Positions 10,023 through 18,152 are shown, numbered from the stretch's first letter. The stretch: 38,990 bases of DNA from Candidatus Sumerlaeota bacterium (GCA_030156535.1 JASGMJ010000034.1:1-38990); one strand, 5' to 3'. Numbers and translations are program-made. Notes: generated by a model from the letters alone, not told the origin.

Positions 10023-11103
10023 TGAGGGGGGTGCGACACGAGAAAACACGGTTTCGTACTTCTATCGGCCTTTCTGCTTTCCACTCTTTGTGGCCTCCTT
10101 AATGCGGAAGCCATGTGTCTGGACCAGAAACACGCCGAGTGGTCGTATCTGATTCACACGGAAACAGAACCGAAGGCACTCATTATGGGGATGCTCGAGA
10201 TTCTGGTAATGGAGAAGCTGGAACAGCGCGAACTGGCCGCCGGCAGGCTGCTCATCGCGATGGAGAATTTCGGGAAGACAGGCAAGGAAGGCGATGCAGC
10301 CGAGCAGAGCGATGGGGTGGACGAATACTCCTGTCCCACCACGCCGGAAGACCTTGTGGACATGATTAAGGCAGGGGGAGATGCCTGTTGGCCATTTTAT
10401 TGTTTCCTGCCCGGAAGCCGGATTCTTTGAAGTAAACTTTGCCAGCAATCTTGACATCCTGCTGAGACAGGGTGCTCCCGTGATGAAGACGGATCGCGGG
10501 TTGGTGGACCGTTACGGGATTGGACTGCTTGAAGAGCATCCCGAGTTTACGCCCGAAATCGTTTCGCTTCTGGAGAAGGAGTTGCTTTGGTGCGAACAGC
10601 CAGGGGACAAGGACGAGGAGCTTCATTTTGCGAATATCCGATTCCTCAGCGAAGTGCTGATGCAGCAAGGGGAGTGGACAGAGATTCTCGGAGAGGTGCT
10701 TGCTTCGGACTCCCAGTGCGGTTCCACTCCCCGCCTGCTGGTGTTGGCGACCATTCGGAAAACACGATCTGAATGCGAAGAAGTGAATGCGCTTGTCCTG
10801 AATTACCTGATGCGCCTGCGGGACAAGCCAGTGGAAAGTGGGCAGACTCTTGAAGTAGGCAACGCCCTCGAAACGATGTGGTACTTGCGCGACCGCCCCT
10901 GGATGCAGGAGTTTCTTCGCGATCTTGTTGTCCGCAATCCGGGTGCTTTCTACCCCTCGTTGAAGTCCGTTGCCGCGATGATTTCACCGGAGAACGCGCG
11001 CGACTTCTCGCCCGAGCGCCGCGAACTCCAGAAGGCCGTGGAGAAGCTCGACGCGGTGACGGAGCAACTCGACTGGACCCGGGAATCGCAGTTGAGAAGA
11101 TGA
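10022..11103 (+). pseudogene. Broken gene for an exported helical-repeat protein
   Basis: The likely start is the ATG at 10022, sharing bases with the TAA of the previous gene. That frame gives MRGVRHEK and then stops. Dropping one A from the A4 at 10043-10046 yields a perfect signal peptide (HGFVLLSAFLLSTLCGLL then NAEA). This second frame runs to 10430. Dropping one G from the G5 at 10374-10378 joins it at IKAGEMPVGHF to a third frame that is clean to 11103. Corrected length is 359 residues. The C-terminal part (about 140-359) is alpha-helical and Leu/Glu-rich, with HEAT-like rhythm and Cys residues; I recognise no family. It is probably in one transcription unit with the preceding broken gene. 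The last intact frame starts with ATG at 10381 but lacks a signal peptide. Confidence 0.7.
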
Positions 11104-11195
11104 TTGGCGCCGCCGCCGCCACAGGCTGGCTTGACGCCGTGGCGCCCGGGCGGGGTGGATGACCGTTCGATGGCCCCGCCACGGAGCGCACCCGC

Positions 11196-12023
11196 ATGAC
11201 TTTCGACATTCTGCTGACGTTCTACCGCGCTGGCGCCGGGCTGCTGTATCTGGGAGTCGCGGCGGCCGTTGCGCTGGCGGGGGTGATGTTTGCCGCCTCG
11301 CACTTCGGCGAGGTGCGCCGGACGTTCACGTGGGGGCACTGGATCGTTGCCGGGGGAACGCTCGCCGTTCAGTTTCTGGTGTCGGCCGCAGCGGTGGTGC
11401 TGCTCGTGGCGGAAGCGATCAAGCCGGCCACGGCGGTTCTCGTCTTCTCGAACTGGCTGGTGGTGCTGATGGCGCTGGCGGCGTATCCGCTCGGCGTGTG
11501 GCTGGAGGATCGGCACCGCGCGAACGAGGAGCGCAAGCCGGGGGAGCTGGCCGCCATCCTCGGATGGACGGTGCTCATCCTGGTTTGGTCGTTCGGGTCG
11601 ATGCTGACGATCAACGCCTTCGTGGAGGTGAAGGAGGCGGCGAACCTCTCGGAGCTGCTCATGTCGCCGGTGGCCCTGCTGGCGTTTCTCCCCATCGCGT
11701 TGCTGGCACCGTTCGTGGAGGAAATCCTGTTCCGCCTCGGGGTTCAGGGCGTTCTGGAGGAAGGGTGCCGGCGCGTGGGGATTTCGCCGATGGCGGCGAT
11801 CATAGTGACGAGCCTCCTGTTTGCATTCGGGCACGCGGGGATGGTGACGCCGGACGGGGCGAAGGAACTGCAAATCTTCGGGGTGGGTCTGATATTGGGC
11901 TGGCTGAAGTGGCGGCACGGATTCCGTGCCTGCGTGGCCGGACACATGGGGCTGAACCTGACGAGCGTCGTACTGCAAGTGCTGCTGTTTGTTTTCCCCG
12001 AGTCGTTCACCACGGGAGTTTAG
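11196..12023 (+). CDS. CPBP-family intramembrane metalloprotease
   Basis: A 275-residue polytopic membrane protein of the CPBP (CAAX protease and bacteriocin-processing, formerly Abi) family. The three family motifs are present: EEILFR at 175-180 (glutamate dyad plus Arg), FAFGHA with His213, and GHMGLN with His250. These residues form the glutamate and histidine active site in the membrane. About eight hydrophobic segments are visible. Bacterial members process prenylated or peptide substrates or act in bacteriocin self-immunity; the substrate here is unknown. The ATG at 11196 follows a GGAG about 12 bases upstream, so translation initiation may be weak. The gene lies 92 bases after the broken gene pair and 223 bases before dsbD. 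Confidence 0.9.
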   Translation: MTFDILLTFYRAGAGLLYLGVAAAVALAGVMFAASHFGEVRRTFTWGHWIVAGGTLAVQFLVSAAAVVLLVAEAIKPATAVLVFSNWLVVLMALAAYPLGVWLEDRHRANEERKPGELAAILGWTVLILVWSFGSMLTINAFVEVKEAANLSELLMSPVALLAFLPIALLAPFVEEILFRLGVQGVLEEGCRRVGISPMAAIIVTSLLFAFGHAGMVTPDGAKELQIFGVGLILGWLKWRHGFRACVAGHMGLNLTSVVLQVLLFVFPESFTTGV

Positions 12024-12246
12024 AGAGAAGAAAAATCCCCGAACCGACACGGAAAAGGAAGAGCGCCGACCGGGGACGGCTGGCGTTGCCAGCTTGGGAA
12101 TGGAGTCCCGGGGGGGCGATTGAACAATGGATGCCGAAAGCATTCCGATGTGAGAATGTTTGGCATTCACAAACCACGCCCGACCTCCGAATTTTCGGCC
12201 CGTCTTTTGCCCAAGGGGGATGGGAGAAGAACTGAGAAGGAGTGCC
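12024..12246. repeat. Intergenic hairpins upstream of dsbD
   Basis: This 223-base gap contains two inverted repeats. GCTGGC-GTT-GCCAGC at 12079-12093 is a perfect 6-bp stem with a three-base loop. A longer arm pair at 12131-12166 reads ATGCC..AAA..CATTC against GAATGTTTGGCAT, with two single-base bulges and loop CGATGTGA. Neither is followed by a T run, so a simple intrinsic terminator is not indicated. They may act in the mRNA leader or be remnants of a dispersed repeat. Confidence 0.5.
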
Positions 12247-14346
12247 TTGAAGCGAATGAAGACACGATTTGCGGCACTTGCCGCCCGGGCCGTTCTGGCC
12301 GTTCTACTGCTTGCCGCGATGCCGCGCACACTGCCTGCACAGATGCAATTCGGCGCCACGGGCGACGTGGGGATCCCGTACAAAGTCACCGCACAGGTCT
12401 ATCCGAACGTCGCTTTTCCGGGCGAGACGGTGCGTCTGGAAGTCACGGCAGAGATCGATGAGGGGTGGTACACCTACGCTTTCGATCCGCTGGCGAAGGG
12501 ACCCATCAAGACCAGCCTGGACGTGAAGGACAACGAAGTGCTCGCCCCGATCGACGGGAAAGAGTGGGTCGAGCCGAAGCCGAAAGAGAAGTTCGACGAG
12601 GGCTTCCAGGCACGCGTGCAGTACCACGCGGGCAAGTCGGTTTTCACGCGCGAGTTCCTCGTTCCGGAGAACGCCCCGGCGGGCGAGGCCACCATCGCGG
12701 GCACGATCCGCATGCAGGTGTGTAACGACGAGGTGTGCCTGCCGCCGCGCCGCAATCCGTTCACCGCCTCGTTGCTGGTGCGCGTGAAGGAAGACGCCGC
12801 GCCGGTTGCCGCTGAGGAACCCGCGGCCGTTGAGCCCACCGCCACGCCCGAGCCCCCCGCCGACCCCGAACCCGTCGTTGAAGCCACGGCGAATGCGTCG
12901 GAGACGGAGAGTGGCGTGGCGCCCAGCGTGCTGCCCACGGCCGGAACACAGGAAGTTGGCCGGTGGGCCAGCGAATCCGAGCAGGTCGCCGCCGACAGTC
13001 TGACGGGCCTGATGTGGAAGGCCTTCCTGCTCGGCCTGCTGTCGCTGCTGACGCCGTGTGTCTTCCCCATGATTCCGATCACGATTTCCTTTTTCACGAA
13101 GCGCGCGTCAAAGACCACGGCGCAGCGCATCGGGTTGTGCTCGGTGTATTCGGGTTCAATCGTTCTTGGCTTCGCCATCCTGGGATTTGGTTTGGCGTTG
13201 GTGATGAAGATTTTCGGATTCGGCGTTGAACGCGCTGGCTCCATCAACAGCCTGGCGACGAATCCCTGGCTGAACATCGGGCTCGCCGGCGTGTTCGTGA
13301 TCTTCGGACTCAGCCTTCTTGGGCTGTTCGAAATTGGGTTGCCTTCCTCGTGGGCAAACAAGCTGGAGCAGAAGAAGGGGCGCCGCTCGGATGCGTTGGG
13401 CGCGGTCTTCATGGCGTTGATCTTCGTCATCGTGTCGTTCACTTGCACCGCGCCCATCGTGGGGCCGCTGATCGTGCTGACGTTCCAGGGATTCTGGCTC
13501 AAGCCGTTCATCGGACTGACGGCGTATGCGGTTGGCTTTGCACTGCCGTTCTTCGTTCTCGGGCTGATTCCGTCGGCCTTGCAGGCGCTGCCGCGTTCGG
13601 GCGACTGGCTGCATGCGACGAAGGTGACGATGGGACTCGTGGAAATTGCGGCGGCGCTGAAGTTTCTCTCGAACGCCGATCTCGTGTGGCAGTGGAACCT
13701 GATCAGCCGCGAGGTGCTGCTCGCCGCGTGGTCAGCGGTCTCTGCTGTCACGACGCTCTACCTGCTGGGCCAGATTCGTCTCGTGAAGGAAGAGGGCGAC
13801 GGGCGCATCGGGCCGATCCGGCTGGGCTTCGCGCTGCTGTTCGGGACGCTCGCGTTGTATCTGGCCTACGGCTTGTTCGGCGGCCGCCTGAACCCGAACT
13901 TCGAATCCTACGTGCCGCCGCGCCACGCGGGAACGAGCGCGGTCTCGGCCTCCTCGGCCGGGGCGAATTCGGCACACGAGGCGGAGTTCCTTCTCAACGA
14001 TCTGGAGGGCGCGCAGGCAAAGGCGCGCGAACTGAACAAGCCGCTGTTCATCGATTTCACCGGCTGGACGTGCACGAATTGCCGCCTGAACGAGCTGCGC
14101 GTCTTCCCCGATCCGGCGGTGCAGGAACTGTTCGACGAGTATGTGCTCGTTGCGTTGTACACGGACGACAAGGAGCACGGCGAAAAGTACGCCGCCTACC
14201 AGTTGGAGCACTTTGGCACGTCGGCGCTGCCGTTCTACGCCCTGGTCACGCCGGACGGCCAGACGCTGGCGACGTTCGGTGGCCTGATTCGCGAGAAGGA
14301 CGAGTTCCTCGGCTTCCTGCGATACGGACTCGACGAAATGCCATAA
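12247..14346 (+). CDS. dsbD: Thiol:disulfide interchange protein DsbD
   Basis: Passes electrons from cytoplasmic thioredoxin across the inner membrane to periplasmic thiol proteins. The 699 residues show the full DsbD order. There is a signal peptide (about 1-31). An alpha domain (about 34-180) has redox cysteines Cys159 and Cys164 in QVCNDEVCLPP. A Pro/Glu-rich hinge spans about 183-235. The membrane core (about 250-570) has Cys271 in TPCVFPMIP and a second cysteine in SFTCTAPIVGP. A thioredoxin-like gamma domain has WTCTNCR and the cis-Pro segment SALPFYA. An AAGGAG at 12237-12242 fits the TTG at 12247 better (4 bases) than the ATG at 12256 (13 bases), so the TTG is chosen; only three residues are at stake. 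No cytochrome c maturation genes are adjacent. Confidence 0.95.
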   Translation: MKRMKTRFAALAARAVLAVLLLAAMPRTLPAQMQFGATGDVGIPYKVTAQVYPNVAFPGETVRLEVTAEIDEGWYTYAFDPLAKGPIKTSLDVKDNEVLAPIDGKEWVEPKPKEKFDEGFQARVQYHAGKSVFTREFLVPENAPAGEATIAGTIRMQVCNDEVCLPPRRNPFTASLLVRVKEDAAPVAAEEPAAVEPTATPEPPADPEPVVEATANASETESGVAPSVLPTAGTQEVGRWASESEQVAADSLTGLMWKAFLLGLLSLLTPCVFPMIPITISFFTKRASKTTAQRIGLCSVYSGSIVLGFAILGFGLALVMKIFGFGVERAGSINSLATNPWLNIGLAGVFVIFGLSLLGLFEIGLPSSWANKLEQKKGRRSDALGAVFMALIFVIVSFTCTAPIVGPLIVLTFQGFWLKPFIGLTAYAVGFALPFFVLGLIPSALQALPRSGDWLHATKVTMGLVEIAAALKFLSNADLVWQWNLISREVLLAAWSAVSAVTTLYLLGQIRLVKEEGDGRIGPIRLGFALLFGTLALYLAYGLFGGRLNPNFESYVPPRHAGTSAVSASSAGANSAHEAEFLLNDLEGAQAKARELNKPLFIDFTGWTCTNCRLNELRVFPDPAVQELFDEYVLVALYTDDKEHGEKYAAYQLEHFGTSALPFYALVTPDGQTLATFGGLIREKDEFLGFLRYGLDEMP

Positions 14347-14373
14347 CGTGGGGCAAAGCCTACAAAGGAATGC

Positions 14374-14394
14374 ACCACGGAGACACGGAGAAAG
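14374..14394 (+). repeat. CACGGAG-type intergenic repeat, copy 1
   Basis: Two CACGGAG units separated by one base, within ACCACGGAGACACGGAG followed by AAAG and an A-rich tail. It lies 27 bases after the dsbD stop codon. An inverted near-copy (19 of 21 bases) lies at 18102-18122, also just after an operon end. Confidence 0.65.
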
Positions 14395-14456
14395 AAAAGA
14401 CAAGGAACCGCGGAAGTCGAGAAAACGAGAGCAGGAACGTTCCCGCAATGTAACCG

Positions 14457-14536
14457 AACGCTGGAAGTCGTTTCCCCACCTCTTTGCCAGTAGCATGATG
14501 CAGCCAGGCGAGCAGGCGTGCGACGCTTCCAGCGTT
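14457..14536. repeat. Inverted repeat with 11-bp arms
   Basis: AACGCTGGAAG at 14457-14467 is the exact reverse complement of CTTCCAGCGTT at 14526-14536, enclosing 58 bases. It could be a miniature element or the base of a long RNA stem. No direct-repeat target duplication is apparent. Confidence 0.5.
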
Positions 14537-14596
14537 TTCGGCATCGGAGCGCGGGACGTCCCCTCTGGCGCGCAGGGCGCTTGCGGTTCCAACGGT

Positions 14597-14628
14597 GCGG
14601 GCAGGTGAGGTCGATTCCCCCTGCCCGC
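14597..14628. repeat. 9-bp-stem hairpin
   Basis: GCGGGCAGG pairs perfectly with CCTGCCCGC around a 14-base loop that includes GGTCGATTCCCC. The loop and 3' arm resemble the T-arm and acceptor end of a tRNA, but no D-arm or anticodon arm precedes them, so it is not called a tRNA. Confidence 0.55.
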
Positions 14629-14780
14629 CATGACATCGCGCAGGGCCTCGCTGCCGTAAGCCCGGTTCGCGATCAGCAGACCGTTCTTTCCCCCTGTGCC
14701 GCGCAATGTTCGAGCGCCTTCGGAGGCAGGGGCGTTCTTCTCCCAGACGGGTCTGTCAGCAGCAGCATTCCACGAGGCAT

Positions 14781-14798
14781 GGCAGGAGTCCTCCTGCC
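14781..14798. repeat. 8-bp-stem hairpin with 2-base loop
   Basis: GGCAGGAG and CTCCTGCC flank TC, giving a tight perfect inverted repeat. It has no T run after it on either strand. It is part of the hairpin-rich gene-free region between dsbD and the ferredoxin operon. Confidence 0.55.
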
Positions 14799-15392
14799 GG
14801 GGTCAACAGAACAGCAGGCCGAACGACCTTGAGACGAGGGGTTGAAACGGCTTCTGGTCTGAACCCCGAAATCATACAGGCAACTGAACTTCTGCATTTC
14901 TCAGAAATCTGCAGGGATTACAGGAATCTCCTGCAAGAAGCGGCTCGGAGCCGAGGGGGATGATTCTCCACTCTGGCTGAACGCCCTGGCTTTCATCGTT
15001 CCATTTGGTACTCGGAACTGTCCCAATCGTTCCGGGGTGAACGCCCAAGAATGGGCGGGAAACAGGAGCGCCGTTCAGGGGCGGTCTGTCGTTTGGACAA
15101 TAGCCACGCTCGATCCCTTCTGTAACCCATGCGATATCAGCCATTTGTGCGAAGAGGGGTGAGGTGGGTGCTCCTCGGGCTTCTGGAATTTGCGGCCAAT
15201 CGGGAAAATGGAACACTGATTTCTTCCATCAAGTTTCAGCAGAGGTGTCGCCTCACGTCGTTTCCTGGACGGCACTCTTCTCCGTCACAAGTTTTTGTCG
15301 AGAGGGTAGCAGGTGAGTGGCGTCACCGCGATGCGGCGTCGGGCACTGTTCCCTTTGCACGCCAATCGCAGAGCAGAAACGGAGTGGGAACC

Positions 15393-15608
15393 ATGACTAT
15401 CAAGAGCATCAATGGCTGTATCGGCTGCGAGGAATGCGTCAAGTCATGCCCTTGTGACGTGATTCGCATGGATCCGGACAGCAAGAAGGCGGTGATCGCC
15501 TTTCCTGCTGATTGCCAGATTTGCCACCTGTGCCGGATGTATTGCCCAGTCGATGCCATCGAAATGTCACCCGAGAAGTCGATACCCGTCATCACCTCGT
15601 GGGGGTAA
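15393..15608 (+). CDS. Two-cluster [4Fe-4S] ferredoxin
   Basis: A 71-residue soluble ferredoxin with two classical motifs: Cys9-x2-Cys12-x2-Cys15-x3-Cys19-Pro and Cys41-x2-Cys44-x2-Cys47-x3-Cys51-Pro. It should therefore hold two [4Fe-4S] clusters. A ninth cysteine (Cys21) follows the first motif. There is no signal peptide, so it should stay in the cytosol. The sequence style (DCQICHLC, then CPVDAIE) resembles the AprB-like ferredoxins that accompany fumarate-reductase-type flavoproteins. GGAG lies 8 bases before the ATG. The next gene begins 2 bases after its stop, which indicates an operon with the haem-b membrane protein and the exported flavoprotein. The likely role is to deliver or accept electrons for that pair. 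Confidence 0.93.
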   Translation: MTIKSINGCIGCEECVKSCPCDVIRMDPDSKKAVIAFPADCQICHLCRMYCPVDAIEMSPEKSIPVITSWG

Positions 15609-15610
15609 TC

Positions 15611-16288
15611 ATGAAACTCAATGCAAAGAGCTGTACGATTATTGCGGCATTGGCCGTCTTCATTGGACTGCCTCTTCTGATCTACGCACTGGGAGATTTT
15701 CCGCGCCGGTCTGTGTTGAAGGAGACGATTTCAATCCTGACCCTCTTGTTCTTCTCCCTGATGCTGGCGCAGTTCTTCATGGCCCGCAGCAACGAGCCGC
15801 TTCTGAAGCTCTTCAAGCCGAAGCAGATTCAGAACGTTCACAAGGTGATCTCCTACACCGCCGTCGGGTTCATCTTGCTGCACCCGTTCTTCATCGTTCT
15901 CCCCCGGTATTTCGAGGGCGGGGTGAAGCCCCTGGACGCTTTTGTCACCATGATCACCACATTCGATAGCCTTGGGATTCTCCTGGGCATTGGAGCATGG
16001 GTCTTGTTGCTGCTGATGACGATAACCGCCATCTTCCGCATCGGTCTGATCAAGCGTCTCCAAGTCAAGTATCCTGTCTGGCGCTACTTTCATGGAGGTC
16101 TCGCTGTCGTCTTCGTCATCCTGGCCGTTTGGCACGCGATTGAACTCGGCCGCCACACTGATACCGCCATGTCTGTGTACTTCATTACTCTGCCCGTAAT
16201 CGGAGTCGCTCTGCTGGGTAGATACTACTGGCGAACGATTCCGCATAAGACCGCTAAAGCACCCGCCATCCAAGGAGCCAAGTCATGA
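15611..16288 (+). CDS. Ferric-reductase-like haem b membrane protein
   Basis: A 225-residue integral membrane protein with about six helices, matching the ferric-reductase-like transmembrane domain (also in YedZ/MsrQ and NADPH oxidases). Four histidines are placed as two equal pairs, His77-x13-His91 and His161-x13-His175. They lie on two helices in NVHKVISYT, ILLHPFF, RYFHGG and VWHAIE, the pattern for two stacked b haems. It ends soon after the last helix, so the cytosolic FAD/NAD(P)H module of true ferric reductases is missing and the electron donor must be another protein. The ferredoxin 2 bases upstream is the obvious candidate. Its stop overlaps the ATG of the flavoprotein by four bases (ATGA), indicating translational coupling. 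Confidence 0.88.
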   Translation: MKLNAKSCTIIAALAVFIGLPLLIYALGDFPRRSVLKETISILTLLFFSLMLAQFFMARSNEPLLKLFKPKQIQNVHKVISYTAVGFILLHPFFIVLPRYFEGGVKPLDAFVTMITTFDSLGILLGIGAWVLLLLMTITAIFRIGLIKRLQVKYPVWRYFHGGLAVVFVILAVWHAIELGRHTDTAMSVYFITLPVIGVALLGRYYWRTIPHKTAKAPAIQGAKS

Positions 16289-18066
16289 CTGCTTCGGCTG
16301 AAAAGAGCACCATGAATCGTCGCGAGTTTATTGCCCTGACCGCAGTCGCTACAGGTGAGCTAGCCGCCTTCGGCATGTCCGGTTGGGCTCAGAACAAGTT
16401 GGAACTCGACCCCGATAGCGTCACAAACACCGACTATGTCACCGATGTGCTGGTGGTCGGCGGCGGGATGGCAGGGCTCTTTGCCGCGGTGAAAGCCCAC
16501 GACGCGGGGGCCAGCACACTGATCGTGTCCAAGGGGCGGCTGGGATCGTCCGGGCTCACGCCCTTCGCCAAGGGATTCTTCACATACGATCCGGCAGTTG
16601 AATCCATGTCGATAGATGAGTTCACCAATGCCATCTCGCGTTCAGCGCTCGGCACCAACAACCCCGTCTACACACGGCAACTCGCCGAACACTCGCTTGC
16701 TCGGGCAAAAGAACTGCGGGAATGGGGGTTCTTCGACCAGACCCTGGCAAATCGCCCATTCATGGTACCAATCCAAGAACGCGGCATTCCTCTGATCGAG
16801 CGCGTCGTGATTACTCACTTGATCAAGGAAAATGGCAAAATCGCCGGAGCTGCAGGTTTCCGCCTGGATGCTGAAGAGACGATAACCATCGTGGCGAAGA
16901 CGATCATTCTGTGCACCGGCGCAGGCGCTTTCAAACCCAATGGCTTCCCGGTCTGCGATCTCACCCACGACGGCACCGTGATGGCATATCAGATCGGCGC
17001 AAAAGTAACCGGCAAGGAATGGAACGACGGCCACACCACACGGTCCGTCAATCCTGCCGCCTGCTACGATAACTGGGGGGATATGTTCAACCGAATCCCC
17101 TCAACCAACGGCGTGGAAGTGCATCACGACCTTGGCGTCGACCTGAACTACCGCGCCTATGTGACTGGCAATCCGGTCTCTGGTGGACCGGGTGGAGGAC
17201 CCGTCACCGAAGAAGTTGCGGGTGGTCCGTTCGTGCCCGAAGAATTCCAGCGAGACTTCGGCCCACCTTCCGGAGGCCCTCCTGGCGAAGGCGATGCTCC
17301 CGGCGGAAGGCCAGACAGGGGCGGCGGGCCTCCTCCGGGTGAAGGCGGAGCGCCTGGCGGTCCGCCAGGAGGAGGCATGGCAGGCTCGACCATGGGGGGA
17401 GCCTCAGCCGGGATGGCGATCCACAAGGCCGAGGGTCTCGTTCCGGTTGACGACCGCTGCGCATCAAATATCCCCGGTCTCTATGCCGCCGGTGACGCCC
17501 TCGGCAGCTACATGTCAGGCGGCATCTACACACAGATCGGCTCCTCACTGGCCGGATCCGCTGTACAGGGAGCGATCGCCGGTGAAGCAGCAGCAGAGTA
17601 CGCGGCGCAAAGCAAGGTCCCCGCGATCCCGGACACGCGGCTGAAGGAAATTATCAACGACATCCTCGCCCCTCTCAGGCGCGAAGAAGGCTATGGTCCT
17701 GCCTGGGTCACCCAAACACTCCAGGGCATCATGATTCCCAACTTCGTGCTCTACATCAAGCGAGCCGCCATGCTGAAAGCAGCCCTCGCGTTCGTCGAGG
17801 AACTGCGCGACCATCATGCACCAATGCTCCGCGCGGCCAACATGCACGAGCTTCGCCTCGTTTTTGAGACCCGCAACATGATCTTGAGCGCCGAAATGAA
17901 GCTGCGCGCTTCGCTGATGCGTACCGAGAGCCGGTGCAGCCACTACCGTTTGGACTACCCCGACCTCGACGAGGAGAACTGGCGGGCATGGATCAACATC
18001 TTCAAGGGTGACGACGGTTCCATGCAGCTGGAGAAACAGAGCTTCGATTCATGGCCCCTCCAGTGA
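16285..18066 (+). CDS. Tat-exported FAD flavoprotein, fumarate-reductase/AprA-like
   Basis: A 593-residue flavoprotein. NRREFIALTAVA at 11-22 is a twin-arginine signal, so it is probably exported folded with FAD. The dinucleotide fold is at 54-84 (VLVVGGGMAG), a second FAD segment at 386-405 (DDRCASNIPGLYAAGD), and the C-terminal helical part ends with RTESRCSHYRLDYPDLDEEN (546-565), as in AprA and fumarate reductase flavoproteins. Residues 298-365 form a Gly/Pro-rich insertion where the substrate-capping domain normally lies. The HGANR-type segment that supplies a catalytic Arg in fumarate reductases is replaced by SYMSGGIYTQIGSS, so fumarate reduction should not be assumed. AAGGAG lies 7 bases before the ATG, which overlaps the haem-b gene. 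The presumed route is ferredoxin to haem b to this flavin; the substrate is unknown. Confidence 0.88.
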   Translation: MTASAEKSTMNRREFIALTAVATGELAAFGMSGWAQNKLELDPDSVTNTDYVTDVLVVGGGMAGLFAAVKAHDAGASTLIVSKGRLGSSGLTPFAKGFFTYDPAVESMSIDEFTNAISRSALGTNNPVYTRQLAEHSLARAKELREWGFFDQTLANRPFMVPIQERGIPLIERVVITHLIKENGKIAGAAGFRLDAEETITIVAKTIILCTGAGAFKPNGFPVCDLTHDGTVMAYQIGAKVTGKEWNDGHTTRSVNPAACYDNWGDMFNRIPSTNGVEVHHDLGVDLNYRAYVTGNPVSGGPGGGPVTEEVAGGPFVPEEFQRDFGPPSGGPPGEGDAPGGRPDRGGGPPPGEGGAPGGPPGGGMAGSTMGGASAGMAIHKAEGLVPVDDRCASNIPGLYAAGDALGSYMSGGIYTQIGSSLAGSAVQGAIAGEAAAEYAAQSKVPAIPDTRLKEIINDILAPLRREEGYGPAWVTQTLQGIMIPNFVLYIKRAAMLKAALAFVEELRDHHAPMLRAANMHELRLVFETRNMILSAEMKLRASLMRTESRCSHYRLDYPDLDEENWRAWINIFKGDDGSMQLEKQSFDSWPLQ

Positions 18067-18152
18067 ACTGTTTGGCGAAACCCCCGCACGATTCACCCAC
18101 TCTTCCTCCGTGACTCCGTGGTGATTCCTGATCGGTTTTCTCGCCAACTGTT
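18067..18152. repeat. CACGGAG-type intergenic repeat, copy 2 (inverted)
   Basis: The 86 bases between the convergent flavoprotein and membrane-protein genes contain CTTCCTCCGTGACTCCGTGG at 18102-18121. Its complement, ACCACGGAGTCACGGAGG followed by AAG, differs from copy 1 at only 2 of 21 positions. No T-run terminator hairpin is seen. Confidence 0.65.

Larger units (their letters stand above)
14347..15392. other. About 1 kb without a convincing gene, hairpin-rich
   Basis: No reading frame here has family motifs, a start with ribosome-binding site, or coding-like composition on either strand. It holds several inverted repeats, listed separately, plus GGCTCGGAGCC near 14941 and a 10-bp palindrome GGAACGTTCC at 14434-14443. 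The last 100 bases should include the promoter of the ferredoxin operon, but I cannot point to a good -35/-10 pair. It may also encode a structured RNA; nothing matches a class I know. Confidence 0.6.

Noticed and set aside
8800..11103. Mobile-element insertion as the cause of the broken genes
   Set aside because: No transposase, terminal inverted repeat or target duplication is visible; all lesions are single-base.
14597..14628. tRNA gene suggested by GGTCGATTCCCC and an acceptor-like CTGCCCGCCA
   Set aside because: The upstream bases pair directly as a simple hairpin and no D-arm, anticodon arm or discriminator arrangement of tRNA length is present.
14872..15216. Minus-strand frame of 114 codons in the gene-free region
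   Set aside because: No ribosome-binding site, no recognisable domain, Pro/Trp-rich random-looking composition and overlap with hairpin-rich sequence.
16285..18066. Calling the flavoprotein a fumarate reductase
   Set aside because: The catalytic Arg/His segment expected near the second FAD motif is replaced and the capping domain is interrupted by a Gly/Pro-rich stretch.
15393..18066. Calling the operon adenylylsulfate reductase (aprBA)
   Set aside because: AprA is cytosolic without a Tat signal and AprB is about twice as long as this ferredoxin; no sat or qmo genes are nearby.
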